Positions 42,508 to 50,157 of a DNA stretch of 50,849 bases are shown one piece after another. Within the stretch, counting starts at the first letter, position 1; each line of letters begins with the position of its first letter. A program made the position numbers and the translations under genes. The notes under the pieces are model-generated. The model did not search any database. It was not told the origin of the DNA and saw nothing but the letters and a program-made list of their open reading frames with translations. Origin of the DNA: Bacillus sp. FJAT-27251 (GTDB lineage Bacteria > Bacillota > Bacilli > Bacillales > Cytobacillaceae); contig NZ_LIGG01000001.1 in the NCBI RefSeq assembly GCF_001273925.1, forward strand, positions 612,834 to 663,682. Direction: 5' to 3'.

Positions 42508-42690
42508 TTACCCCCTTCTGCTCCTTCCCGCCCGAAACTCTGCCCCGAAATAGACCACCGCGATAAGAAACAAAATATTCGACAGCATTAGAACAATCCC
42601 ATTCCATTCTCCCTCAAACAAGGTCACATTAATTAGATTGATGGTATGCATCAAAATGATGATAATAAATAAAATCGTGCTAGTTTTCAA
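42508..42690 (-). CDS. Small two-helix membrane protein (hypothetical)
   Basis: The 60-residue ORF has two hydrophobic segments, TSTILFIIIILMHTINLINV and GIVLMLSNILFLIAVVYFGA, and a basic tail (RAGRSRRG), giving a plausible helical hairpin with both ends inside. The start would be TTG at 42690 with GGGAGG ten bases upstream. A terminator follows downstream. No family is recognised and the role is unknown. Confidence 0.5.
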   Translation of the reverse strand: MKTSTILFIIIILMHTINLINVTLFEGEWNGIVLMLSNILFLIAVVYFGAEFRAGRSRRG

Positions 42691-42750
42691 TTCAAATCGG
42701 CCTCCCGTTCATCTTCTATACTCATCATTATAGCAATATTCCTGGTAAAA

Positions 42751-43174
42751 CATGGGGCGGTCTTGTACCTTTCATAGAGCTCTCTTTGTTGATCTAGTGT
42801 GTCTGTGCATTACAAGTTTCATTTGGTGCATGCCCGGATGCTGCATGATAGCGGGGCATGCTGTTGTCACAACCTGGACACAGGTTTTTCAAATAGCGGA
42901 GATAATTGATGCAATCCCTGGAATAATCGATGCAATATTCCCCGTGATCAATGCAATCCCGGCAAAAATTGATGCTATCACCGGGATTGCCTACCAAAAA
43001 CCAGCCTGTCCAAGGGTATCTCTCCTTGTTCAGGCTGGTTTTTTCCGTTTTTTCGCACACTCTTCCTCTTTTTCTCCGAAACTCAAGCAAAAAAAAGACT
43101 GCTTGATTCTAAAAACGATAGAATCAAACAGCCTTTCTTCCCGGAATGACGCACGAGAACCGTCCCCATGCTTC
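42751..43174. mobile_element. MITE-like repeat element, copy C
   Basis: The right end (GCACGAGAACCGTCCCCATG) is an intact inverted copy of the left-end consensus; the left end (CATGGGGCGGTCTTGTACC) is decayed. The core has CACAACCTGGACACAGGTTT and four ATTGATGCAAT-like units at exactly 21 bp (42,905; 42,926; 42,947; 42,968). It also has a hairpin CCAGCCTG/CAGGCTGG followed by T6 and a second hairpin TTGATTCTA/TAGAATCAA. It ends ten bases before the transporter stop codon and may supply that gene's terminator. Confidence 0.75.
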
Positions 43175-43183
43175 ACCCCTGCC

Positions 43184-44851
43184 TTATTTGAAGCTTTCCG
43201 GGAATACGCTCAGGTCGATACCAAATACGATTGGCAGGTAGTAGTAGGCGAACAGGACGATTAAAATGGTTGAGAATACATTCAGCCAGAAGCCGGTACG
43301 GACCATTTCGATGATTTTAATTTTTCCTGTTCCGAATATGATGGCGTTCGGCGGCGTTCCGACTGGCAGCATGAACGCACAGTTTGCGGCAATGGCACAG
43401 GAAGCCATGATGGCAAACGGGTGAATGTTCAGGGCAACGGCCAGGGAGCCGAGAATTGGCATGATCATCGTCGCTGTTGCTGTATTGGAGGTGATTTCAG
43501 TCAATGCCATGATCAACAAGGTGGCACCAGCAATGATCAGCACCATATGAAGTCCATCCAGTACAGTCAGTTGTTCACCTAAATAGGCAGACAGTCCGGT
43601 CGATTGGAAAGCAGCCGCGATCGCGAGCCCGCCGCCAAACAGCAGCAGCACTCCCCAAGGGATATCCCTGGAGTCGGCCCATTCCAAAACGCGCGCACTC
43701 GCTCTTCCAGGAATAAGGAACAAGAGGATGGTAGCGACCATGGCAATCATCCCGTCGGAAATCCCCGAAAGCTCCATAATCATCGCTTCTTCGCCGCGCC
43801 AGAAAAAGTCCTTTGTGATCCACATGAAAGCAGCGAAAACAAACACGGCTGCGACGATTCCTTCTTCATAAGACATTTTCCCGAGCTTTTGGCGTTCCTT
43901 TTGGATAAGCTCCTTACCGCCAGGAAGCTGTTTAAAACCAACTTTAAAAGCAACTTTAACCAAATAAACCCAAGTCAAAAGAAGGACAATCAGCATGAGC
44001 GGCGCAGCAAACATCATCCAGGAAGCAAACGAAACTTCCGCTCCAAATAATTCCCTGACTTGTCCGGCAAAAATGATCGTTGGGGGCGTCCCGATCAGCG
44101 TAGCAAATCCGCCGATGGTTCCGGCGTACCCGACACCAAACAGCATCGATTTTTCAAACTTGGGCAGCTCGGCACGATCCTTGCCTTTCAGCGTTTCCGC
44201 CACTTGAGCGGTAATCGCCAGGGCCATTGGCACCATCATCATAACAGCGGCCGTATTCGATACCCACATCGACAAGAATCCGGTCGCCACCATGAATCCA
44301 AGCATGATGCGCTGTGTGCTCGATCCGATGACGGCAATGATGAAAAGCGCGATTCTTCGATGCAGATCCCATTTTTCCATCGCTGTGGCAATGAAGAATC
44401 CGCCTAAAAATAAGAAAATAATATCATTTCCGTAAGAAGAAACGACAGCGGAGCCTTCCATTGTGCCTGTTAAAGGAAATAAAATAATCGGCAGCAAGGA
44501 TGTGACCGGAATCGGAATCGCCTCGGTGATCCACCAGGTCGCAACCCATAATGTAATCGCAAGAGCATACTTTCCTTCCAAAGCTAGATTATCCGGATGG
44601 AAGAATAAAAGAGTAAGAACAAATAAGAGCGGCCCTAATATCAATCCGATCAATTGTCCTCTTGTATAGGAGGGCTTGTCCTTTTTCGGCCTCATGTTAA
44701 CGGTTTTTTCCGCTGGTCCATCATATTCCGCAGCCTCTTCTTTCAAGGCGCTGCTCCCTTTTTTGGCATAAGCAAACACATTGAGAGCATCCTTTGTTTT
44801 GCCGTGCTGCTGCCACATTTTATCCCAGGTGAGGGAAAAGCTCTGTTTCAT
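43184..44851 (-). CDS. SLC13/DASS-family sodium:dicarboxylate symporter
   Basis: This membrane transporter of about 555 residues has around 11-12 helices. The DASS motifs are present: SMWVSNTAAVMMMVPMALAI and the second pseudo-repeat TEITSNTATATMIMPILGSL, where the SNT triplets bind sodium and carboxylate. GTPPTIIFAGQVRELFG and LPVGTPPNAIIFGTGKIKII also fit. A soluble N-terminal extension of about 60 residues precedes helix 1. The likely substrates are succinate, malate or fumarate (compare SdcS and YflS). ATG at 44851 follows AAAAGGGGTGGTTACA. A two-component system next door probably controls it. Confidence 0.88.
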   Translation of the reverse strand: MKQSFSLTWDKMWQQHGKTKDALNVFAYAKKGSSALKEEAAEYDGPAEKTVNMRPKKDKPSYTRGQLIGLILGPLLFVLTLLFFHPDNLALEGKYALAITLWVATWWITEAIPIPVTSLLPIILFPLTGTMEGSAVVSSYGNDIIFLFLGGFFIATAMEKWDLHRRIALFIIAVIGSSTQRIMLGFMVATGFLSMWVSNTAAVMMMVPMALAITAQVAETLKGKDRAELPKFEKSMLFGVGYAGTIGGFATLIGTPPTIIFAGQVRELFGAEVSFASWMMFAAPLMLIVLLLTWVYLVKVAFKVGFKQLPGGKELIQKERQKLGKMSYEEGIVAAVFVFAAFMWITKDFFWRGEEAMIMELSGISDGMIAMVATILLFLIPGRASARVLEWADSRDIPWGVLLLFGGGLAIAAAFQSTGLSAYLGEQLTVLDGLHMVLIIAGATLLIMALTEITSNTATATMIMPILGSLAVALNIHPFAIMASCAIAANCAFMLPVGTPPNAIIFGTGKIKIIEMVRTGFWLNVFSTILIVLFAYYYLPIVFGIDLSVFPESFK

Positions 44852-44888
44852 TGTAACCACCCCTTTTTAAAAATTTGTGAACATTTTG

Positions 44889-44902
44889 TGAAAACGTTTA
44901 CT
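44889..44902 (-). promoter_or_regulatory. cre-like CcpA site before the dicarboxylate transporter
   Basis: TGAAAACGTTTACT matches TGNAANCGNWWNCA apart from the last base. It lies 38 bp before the transporter start codon, suggesting catabolite repression. Confidence 0.6.
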
Positions 44903-44946
44903 TCATAATTTTTAAATATTGAGGCAATTACGTCCAGCTTATTTAA

Positions 44947-45747
44947 CTAAATGAAACTAGCTTTTAAAAAATCGGAGGACTCCGGTGCAGCTTTATATTT
45001 TTGGAAAGGCCGTCCGGAAGTTTGGTAGATCAGCTCGGTCTGGATTAATTTTTCCCCTTCAAAGAATCGGATATATTTTCGAAGGGATACATGGGAAATA
45101 CAGCACCTTTCCGAAAGCTCATTGGCTGTAAGCCAGTCATTCGCCTCAATCAAACAGGCAAGGACCCTTAGTGCCGTTTCCTTCGTAATCCCCTTTGGAA
45201 GCGTGTAGACCTGGTTTTGGCCGCCTTTATGCAGCAAGCGGTCCACCTCCTGCTGGGAAAAGGTTTGGTTGGTTTGAATCCTGTTGGCGCGGTACCGGTT
45301 CAGGGCCTCCTGGAAGCGCGCAAACGAGAAGGGTTTGATCAGATAATCGATGACTCCATAGCGGTGCCCCGTCTGGACGGTATGGGCATCATTGGCCGAA
45401 GTAATCAAAATGACATCGACATTCTTCCCTTCCGCCCGGATTTGCCTGAGCAAATCCAGCCCGCTCCTGTTGCCAATATAGACATCAAGCAGCAGCAGAT
45501 CAGGCTGGTGCTGATGCACCTGTGTTAATCCGTCTTCAATCGTATGAGCCTCACAGACCAGTTCAAACCCGCCCACTTTGTTCAAAAACAAGCGATGAAA
45601 CTTACACACATCCAAATCATCCTCCACCATCGCAACTTTTATCTGCGGGACAGGGGGACAGGTTCCTTGTCCCGGCATAGCGTCCTTAGTCATTTTGTGG
45701 GACAGAGGGACAGGTTCCTTGTCCCTGCTGCAGGCAGCCTTAGTCAT
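44947..45747 (-). CDS. DcuR/CitT-type response regulator with repeat insertion
   Basis: This 266-residue regulator has a receiver domain IKVAMVEDDLDVCKFHRLFL with the phospho-acceptor Asp in DLLLLDVYIGNRSGLDLL, and Lys in VIDYLIKPFSFARF. A C-terminal winged helix carries TANELSERCCISHVSLRKYI. The ATG at 45747 overlaps the sensor gene's stop and has AAAGGAGTACACAAC upstream, so it is the true start. Codons 4-35 (45,643-45,738) are two palindromic repeat copies. Without them the protein would begin MTKIKVAMVEDD, as in CitT-like regulators. It probably activates the transporter gene downstream. Confidence 0.88.
   Translation of the reverse strand: MTKAACSRDKEPVPLSHKMTKDAMPGQGTCPPVPQIKVAMVEDDLDVCKFHRLFLNKVGGFELVCEAHTIEDGLTQVHQHQPDLLLLDVYIGNRSGLDLLRQIRAEGKNVDVILITSANDAHTVQTGHRYGVIDYLIKPFSFARFQEALNRYRANRIQTNQTFSQQEVDRLLHKGGQNQVYTLPKGITKETALRVLACLIEANDWLTANELSERCCISHVSLRKYIRFFEGEKLIQTELIYQTSGRPFQKYKAAPESSDFLKASFI
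45643..45738. repeat. Two palindromic repeats inserted in frame in the response regulator gene
   Basis: GGGACAGG.GGACAGGTTCCTTGTCCC-type units start at 45,647 and 45,699, each followed by ...CCTTAGTCATxTTGT. The arms GGGACAAGGAACC/GGTTCCTTGTCCC are self-complementary. The block is 96 bp (32 codons), so the reading frame is kept, and the two copies are read in different frames. Confidence 0.85.
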
Positions 45748-47332
45748 GTTGTGTACTCCTTTCTGTATATGGGATATGTACGGTAATAATGGTGCCTCTC
45801 TCTTTTTCCGATAAAATGTCCAGCGTTCCGTTAAGAGGCTGAAGTTTCCTTTTAATGTTGGCCAGGCCGTAGCCATGATCGCCCTTTTTTGTGCTTTTAA
45901 AATTGTGTTCGTTTGCCGAAAAGCCCATTCCGTTATCTTCAATCACATACCGAAGGACACCCCCGGCCTGCTTAAGGGTGAGCGTCAGCTGCTTATCGTC
46001 CTTATGCTGCATCGCTTCCCACGCATTTTCAAACGTGTTTCCAATCACGGTCACCCAGACGTCGATGAGATTCGCATTCATGCTTGGCCAGGGAATCCCG
46101 CTCTGGAGATGGACTCTCACACCCATCTGTTCCATCCAGCTGATTTTTTTCGTTAAAAAGTGGGCGATGCTCACATCCTCGACAAGCTTGGCGACATCGC
46201 TGGCCGCACTCGCCGTTTTTAGATGGTAACGTTCGGACAGGTCTTCAATATAGTCCTGCAGTTCCAGATACGATTCTGTTTCGACCATCGCCTGGATGAT
46301 GTGGAGCTTGTTCATGAATTCATGCGTCTCGCTTCTTAGGCTGCGCGCGTACACCTCTGCGCCGGCAAGCTGCCTCATCATCTCGTTCAGGTGGCTGCGT
46401 TCCTTAAACGTAGCCAGCGCCCCGACACACTGCTCGTTGACATACATCGGCACACATGTGACTACGGTTTCGACATCCCCTTTTTTTACGGCCTGATTGT
46501 AAAAAGCGGAGGTGGCCTGCAGTTTAAGCTCCGGCCAAATCTGCTGAACCGGCGTGGCTTCAAACTCGCCCTGGTAACCGGTCCGCCTCAGGAATTGCTT
46601 CGCTGTCTGATTGACCAGCAGCACCTCGCCCTGATTATTAATGGCCAAGATTCCGTCATCTACACTTTCAAGCATCGAATCCCGCTCCTGGATCGCCAGG
46701 GCAATTTCCTTCGGCTCCATTCCGTTCAACGTTTTTTTGATTCTATTGGCCAGTAGCCAGGCGCCAATCAGGCCAATGATCAAAGAGATGGCTGTGACCA
46801 GAATCAGGATCAATTGCTGATTGAACACCGCAGCCGCAATTTTATCGGTCGCAATCCCGACAGAAACAGCTCCGATTTGATTTCCTTCATCGTCCGAGAC
46901 CGGATGGAAGGCGCGCATCGACCGGCCCAATGTCCCCACATTTTCCGAGACATACGTTTCTCCCGCAAACACACGGCCGGCATCTGTCCCGACAAACGTC
47001 CGCCCAATCCGCTCCGGCACAGGGTGAGTAAACCTGATTTTATTATTATCCATTACGACGATATAAAGAAGGTCACTTTCCGTCCTGATTTCCTCGACCA
47101 CATCCATCAATGTCTGGCTGGGCTCCCCCGCCATCAGCGCATCCCGGACCAGCGGGTTATGAGCAAGGTGGCTCGCACTCATCCTAACCTGCTCAGCCAG
47201 GGATTCCTTTGTCTGGCTGGCCAGCTTAAACCCCATGAACAGACTCAGTGTCAAAAGCGACAGCAAAACAACCAGACTCGAAAACAGCATCACCTGCCCC
47301 TTAAGTGTCAACTTCCCCCAAAAACGTTTCAT
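45740..47332 (-). CDS. DcuS/CitA-family sensor histidine kinase
   Basis: This 530-residue kinase has a membrane helix near residues 14-38 (VMLFSSLVVLLSLLTLSLFM), then an extracellular PAS/Cache sensor with RIGRTFVGTDAGRVFAGETY and ending near VSVGIATDKI. A second helix (LILILVTAISLIIGLIGAWL), a cytoplasmic PAS (ESVDDGILAINNQGEVLLVN) and the phospho-accepting His in RSETHEFMNKLHIIQAM follow. The ATPase closes it with NTFENAWEAM, DNGMGF and GYGLANIK. This matches C4-dicarboxylate/citrate sensors. ATG at 47332 follows AAAGGAGGTGCAGCGG; the longer frame upstream is not coding. The downstream regulator overlaps its stop. Confidence 0.9.
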   Translation of the reverse strand: MKRFWGKLTLKGQVMLFSSLVVLLSLLTLSLFMGFKLASQTKESLAEQVRMSASHLAHNPLVRDALMAGEPSQTLMDVVEEIRTESDLLYIVVMDNNKIRFTHPVPERIGRTFVGTDAGRVFAGETYVSENVGTLGRSMRAFHPVSDDEGNQIGAVSVGIATDKIAAAVFNQQLILILVTAISLIIGLIGAWLLANRIKKTLNGMEPKEIALAIQERDSMLESVDDGILAINNQGEVLLVNQTAKQFLRRTGYQGEFEATPVQQIWPELKLQATSAFYNQAVKKGDVETVVTCVPMYVNEQCVGALATFKERSHLNEMMRQLAGAEVYARSLRSETHEFMNKLHIIQAMVETESYLELQDYIEDLSERYHLKTASAASDVAKLVEDVSIAHFLTKKISWMEQMGVRVHLQSGIPWPSMNANLIDVWVTVIGNTFENAWEAMQHKDDKQLTLTLKQAGGVLRYVIEDNGMGFSANEHNFKSTKKGDHGYGLANIKRKLQPLNGTLDILSEKERGTIITVHIPYTERSTQHD

Positions 47333-47381
47333 CCGCTGCACCTCCTTTTGCGGGACAGGGGACAAGAACACTCCTGCCGCT

Positions 47382-48407
47382 TCACTTCTTTCGCTTCTTT
47401 TTCTTTTTATTCTTGCTTGGAAGCTGATGGATTTTCTTGCGGGAAAGCCCGAACCGTTGCGGACCCATATATAGCTCAGCCAGAGGATATAGAGTTTCAA
47501 AATTTTCTGTTGAGATATCTGCATTCATTATTTCGCTTTCCATCTTAAAAAAATCTTCTTCAGGATTATCCCAAAACTCATCTGCCAGGTCTCTTGGAGG
47601 CACAAGAGATCTTTTCATGTCTGGTTCAGAGGCTATATCTAGTAGTTCAATCAAAGCTGAGGTTACATAGTCTCTTAACTCGTTGGGAGATAGCCTCGTA
47701 TATTTTTTTGCAGTCAGTAGCATTCTGTGGAAAAAATGGGCAGCTTCTTCCGATTCTCCAGCTTCGGAAAGAATAAGGCCTAGCGTATACAATGATTCAG
47801 TTTGCATAGGATTCAGTTCAATCGAACGCTCAAACGCGCAAACAGCCAGGTCTGCCCGGTTCCCTTTATGGTACAGGTTGCCAAGCCTGTTCCAGATAAA
47901 CTCATCCTCTTCCTTGTTTTTTAATTTTGCAAGGAGGTGCTCCTCTCGGTCAGTAGCATAACGATGCGAGCTGCCATCATAAAGCCTATACTCGCCAAAG
48001 GAACAACGATGATCCGGAATGCCTCCCTGATACATCATCAAGAAGCTTGTCGCTTTTAGCATAAAGTCGTTTGTGGTTTCCCAGTTGCCGGCAGAGTTGC
48101 AGAATGAGCATCTAAAATAGCCAGTTATTTGAATGAATTCTTCTATCTGCTCGGGTTTTTCTGGACCACCTTTGCCGACATTGAATGCCATCATGCCAAT
48201 ATCATATTCCCCAGACTTTCCGCAGCTTTTACAAACAAGCTCGGTAAAGTTAGACGCCAAGGGAGGTTTAATCTTATTGAGATTTTTAAAAATAACCTTT
48301 GCATACCTCCCAGGCAAATCTGAAAGAGACGGTTTAGGAGGAATAGCCGAAAGCTCCCTCTTAGTTAATACACTAATTAATAAAGGGTTCACGGTAAATC
48401 CTGTCAT
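47382..48407 (-). CDS. TPR protein with an N-terminal zinc-ribbon (hypothetical)
   Basis: This 341-residue protein shows CKSCGKSG near residue 59 and CSFCNSAG near residue 99, a four-Cys zinc-ribbon pair. Helical tetratricopeptide repeats lie in the second half (FIWNRLGNLYHKGNRADLAV, CAFERSIELNPMQTESLYTL, LGLILSEAGESEEAAHFFHR). The tail is very basic (KNKKKKKRKK). I do not recognise a named family; some SEC-C-domain proteins look similar, but the SEC-C Cys motif is absent. It is probably a single gene, 50 bases upstream of the sensor kinase, and its role is unknown. Confidence 0.7.
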   Translation of the reverse strand: MTGFTVNPLLISVLTKRELSAIPPKPSLSDLPGRYAKVIFKNLNKIKPPLASNFTELVCKSCGKSGEYDIGMMAFNVGKGGPEKPEQIEEFIQITGYFRCSFCNSAGNWETTNDFMLKATSFLMMYQGGIPDHRCSFGEYRLYDGSSHRYATDREEHLLAKLKNKEEDEFIWNRLGNLYHKGNRADLAVCAFERSIELNPMQTESLYTLGLILSEAGESEEAAHFFHRMLLTAKKYTRLSPNELRDYVTSALIELLDIASEPDMKRSLVPPRDLADEFWDNPEEDFFKMESEIMNADISTENFETLYPLAELYMGPQRFGLSRKKIHQLPSKNKKKKKRKK

Positions 48408-48542
48408 CTAATCTACTCCTTTCAAAAATAAAAGAAGGATCCATAATCTATTATCATATATTTTACTATACCATTCAGGGCCGTCCCCATGCCCTGCGAA
48501 AACAGGTAAATGGACTTTTGGTTTTTACAGGAAGTGGAAGTT

Positions 48543-48658
48543 GGCAAATAAATCAGGGATTTTGGAAAATAAACTGGTCTATTCGGAAAGTAAATGCATT
48601 GAAATGGAATGTAAATCACGGAATTTGGAATGTAAATCAGGAAAAATGGAAAATAAAC
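48543..48658. repeat. 21-bp-period tandem array (GGAAAATAAAT units)
   Basis: GGmAAATAAAT-type units begin at 48,543, 48,564, 48,585, 48,606, 48,627 and 48,648: six units at exactly 21 bp. The sequence is unrelated to the arrays at 12,855 and in elements A-C. A GGCCGTCCCCATGCCCTGC motif sits just before it (48,480). This array fills most of the 48,408-48,700 gap. Confidence 0.8.
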
Positions 48659-48703
48659 GTCCCACAGCGAGTCCCCTGTTATAAAAATATTTAGAAAATA
48701 CTA

Positions 48704-48731
48704 TTGACATTTTGCTAATAGAATATAAAAT
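48704..48731 (+). promoter_or_regulatory. Sigma-A promoter of the SAM-riboswitch operon
   Basis: TTGACA, 16 bases, TAAAAT (five of six). The predicted start near 48,738 gives a leader that contains the whole S-box RNA. Confidence 0.8.
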
Positions 48732-48770
48732 TACCTTTATACCTTATCAAAGAAAATAAAATAAATTCGA

Positions 48771-48936
48771 TCTCTTATCAAGAGTGGCAGAGGGACTGGC
48801 CCGATGACGCCCAGCAACCGTTCCGCATGGAATTGGTGCTAAATCCTGCAAAACAAGCAATTGTTTTGGAAGATAAGAGAGGAGTAGTCCCTACTATTGT
48901 GCGATGAAACCTCTCTTTTCTGGAGAGGTTTTTTAT
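48771..48936 (+). ncRNA. S-box (SAM-I) riboswitch with terminator
   Basis: P1 is TCTCTTATC pairing with GATAAGAGA (48,771-48,881). Inside are the S-box landmarks AGAGTGGCAGAGGGACTGGC, CCGATGACGCCCAGCAACC and GGTGCTAAATCCTGCA. A terminator (AACCTCTC/GAGAGGTT then T6, about 48,908-48,936) follows. AAGAGAGG at the 3' side of P1 can pair with CCTCTCTT to form an antiterminator. High SAM should stop transcription of the ABC genes. Confidence 0.97.
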
Positions 48937-48977
48937 TTTTATCACTGTTGATAAGAAAGAATAGGGGGAGCAGAAAA

Positions 48978-50090
48978 ATGAAGAAGAATCTAATCAAAAC
49001 TACATTCACATCACTCATTGCCGCAACAGTTTTACTGACAGGCTGCGGTTCAGGCGGAGGAACGCAGGAAGCAGCAAAATCCAGCACACCAATCGAAGGA
49101 GTTCCTGAAGTTTTTGCCAACGGGGACCAGCCGAAAATCAAAGTCATCCGCAAGATTGGCGGAGATGACCATACAGCTCAATTCCTGGCGGGCGCCAAGC
49201 AGGAAGGCGAAGCTTTGGGCTTCAAGGTGGATGTGTTCACGGCAAATGGAGATACAGCGAAGTTCCATGATGCGATCAACCAGGCACTAAACCAGAATTA
49301 TGACGGATTCATCATTTCCCACGGTGACGATGCAGCGACCGTCTCTGACGTCCAGAAAATCGCCGATGCCGGCAAAAGCGTTGTTGCCTTTGACTCGCAT
49401 GCCGATTTGACCAATATTGACGGCGTTACGCTTGTCTCACAAGATGATGAAGCATTGGCGACTCTGGCACTGGACCAACTGGTAAAAGAAACAAATGGCG
49501 AAGCGAATATTGCCTACCTATGGGTAGACGGATTCCCGCCAATGGTTAGAAGAAACAAAGTGTACGAAGATGTTTTAGCGAAAAATCCTGGCATTAAAGA
49601 AGTCGAGCGCTTTGGTGTAGCCGCAGCTGATACGAGTGTCCAAACGCAAAACGCCGTGGCCGCGATGCTGAATAAATACCCTAAAGGGGAGCTGGACGCG
49701 ATTTTTGCCACCTGGGATGCTTTTGCCATCGGTGCAGCACGTGCGCTGAAAGAAGCGGGCCGTGAAGAAGTGAAAATCTATGGAATCGACGTTTCCAATG
49801 CGGACCTGCAGGAAATGCAACGGGAAGGCAGCGCCTGGAAGTATACCGCAGCGGTTGACCCGAAAGTAATCGGTACCGTCAACATGAGATTACTCGCGAA
49901 GAAACTGGCAGACGAGGAAACGCCTCAAACCCATGACCTGGCCGCTTCCCTCATCTCCCAGGAAGATCTTCAAAAATCAAACGACCCTGTGAACATGGTC
50001 AACCTGGCTGACATCATTGAAGGCTGGGGCCAATCCGATGAATTTGAAGAAGACTGGATGAAGACGTTAAAAGAACATTATAAAAAGTAA
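48978..50090 (+). CDS. Ribose-type sugar-binding lipoprotein of an S-box-controlled ABC importer
   Basis: This 370-residue type-I periplasmic binding protein (RbsB-like) has a lipoprotein signal ending LIAATVLLTGCGSGG. The ligand domain includes DHTAQFLAGAKQEGEALGFK, VVAFDSHADLTNIDGVTLVS and IFATWDAFAIGAARALKEAG. ATG at 48978 lies after GGGGGAGCAGAAAA. It follows a SAM riboswitch, so its cargo is probably linked to methionine or SAM metabolism; methylthioribose is the most natural sugar-like candidate, an inference. The partner ATPase is downstream. Confidence 0.87.
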   Translation: MKKNLIKTTFTSLIAATVLLTGCGSGGGTQEAAKSSTPIEGVPEVFANGDQPKIKVIRKIGGDDHTAQFLAGAKQEGEALGFKVDVFTANGDTAKFHDAINQALNQNYDGFIISHGDDAATVSDVQKIADAGKSVVAFDSHADLTNIDGVTLVSQDDEALATLALDQLVKETNGEANIAYLWVDGFPPMVRRNKVYEDVLAKNPGIKEVERFGVAAADTSVQTQNAVAAMLNKYPKGELDAIFATWDAFAIGAARALKEAGREEVKIYGIDVSNADLQEMQREGSAWKYTAAVDPKVIGTVNMRLLAKKLADEETPQTHDLAASLISQEDLQKSNDPVNMVNLADIIEGWGQSDEFEEDWMKTLKEHYKK

Positions 50091-50100
50091 CTAAGGGCGG

Positions 50101-50130
50101 CACTCTCTTTTCCACAAGATAAAGAGAGTG
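50101..50130 (+). promoter_or_regulatory. Hairpin between binding protein and ATPase genes
   Basis: CACTCTCTTT and AAAGAGAGTG form a perfect 10-bp stem with a ten-base loop, followed by TCTTCTTT. It is more likely an mRNA stabiliser or weak attenuator than a full stop, since the operon continues. Confidence 0.7.
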
Positions 50131-50157
50131 TCTTCTTTGAAAGGATGGTGACACATC

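Noticed and set aside
42752-43264. 170-codon open frame across repeat element C
   Set aside because: It runs from the repeat into the antisense of the transporter gene; only the short core is shared with copy B, so a protein gene is unlikely.
45748-45942. 65-codon upstream extension of the response regulator
   Set aside because: It overlaps the sensor kinase catalytic domain in another frame; ATG at 45,747 has the ribosome-binding site.
46814-47548. Plus-strand open frame of 244 codons
   Set aside because: Antisense to the sensor kinase, with no credible start or homology.
48422-48619. 65-codon minus-strand frame over the 21-bp array
   Set aside because: Its text is only the translated tandem repeat (YFP/YLP-type heptads), with no ribosome-binding site.
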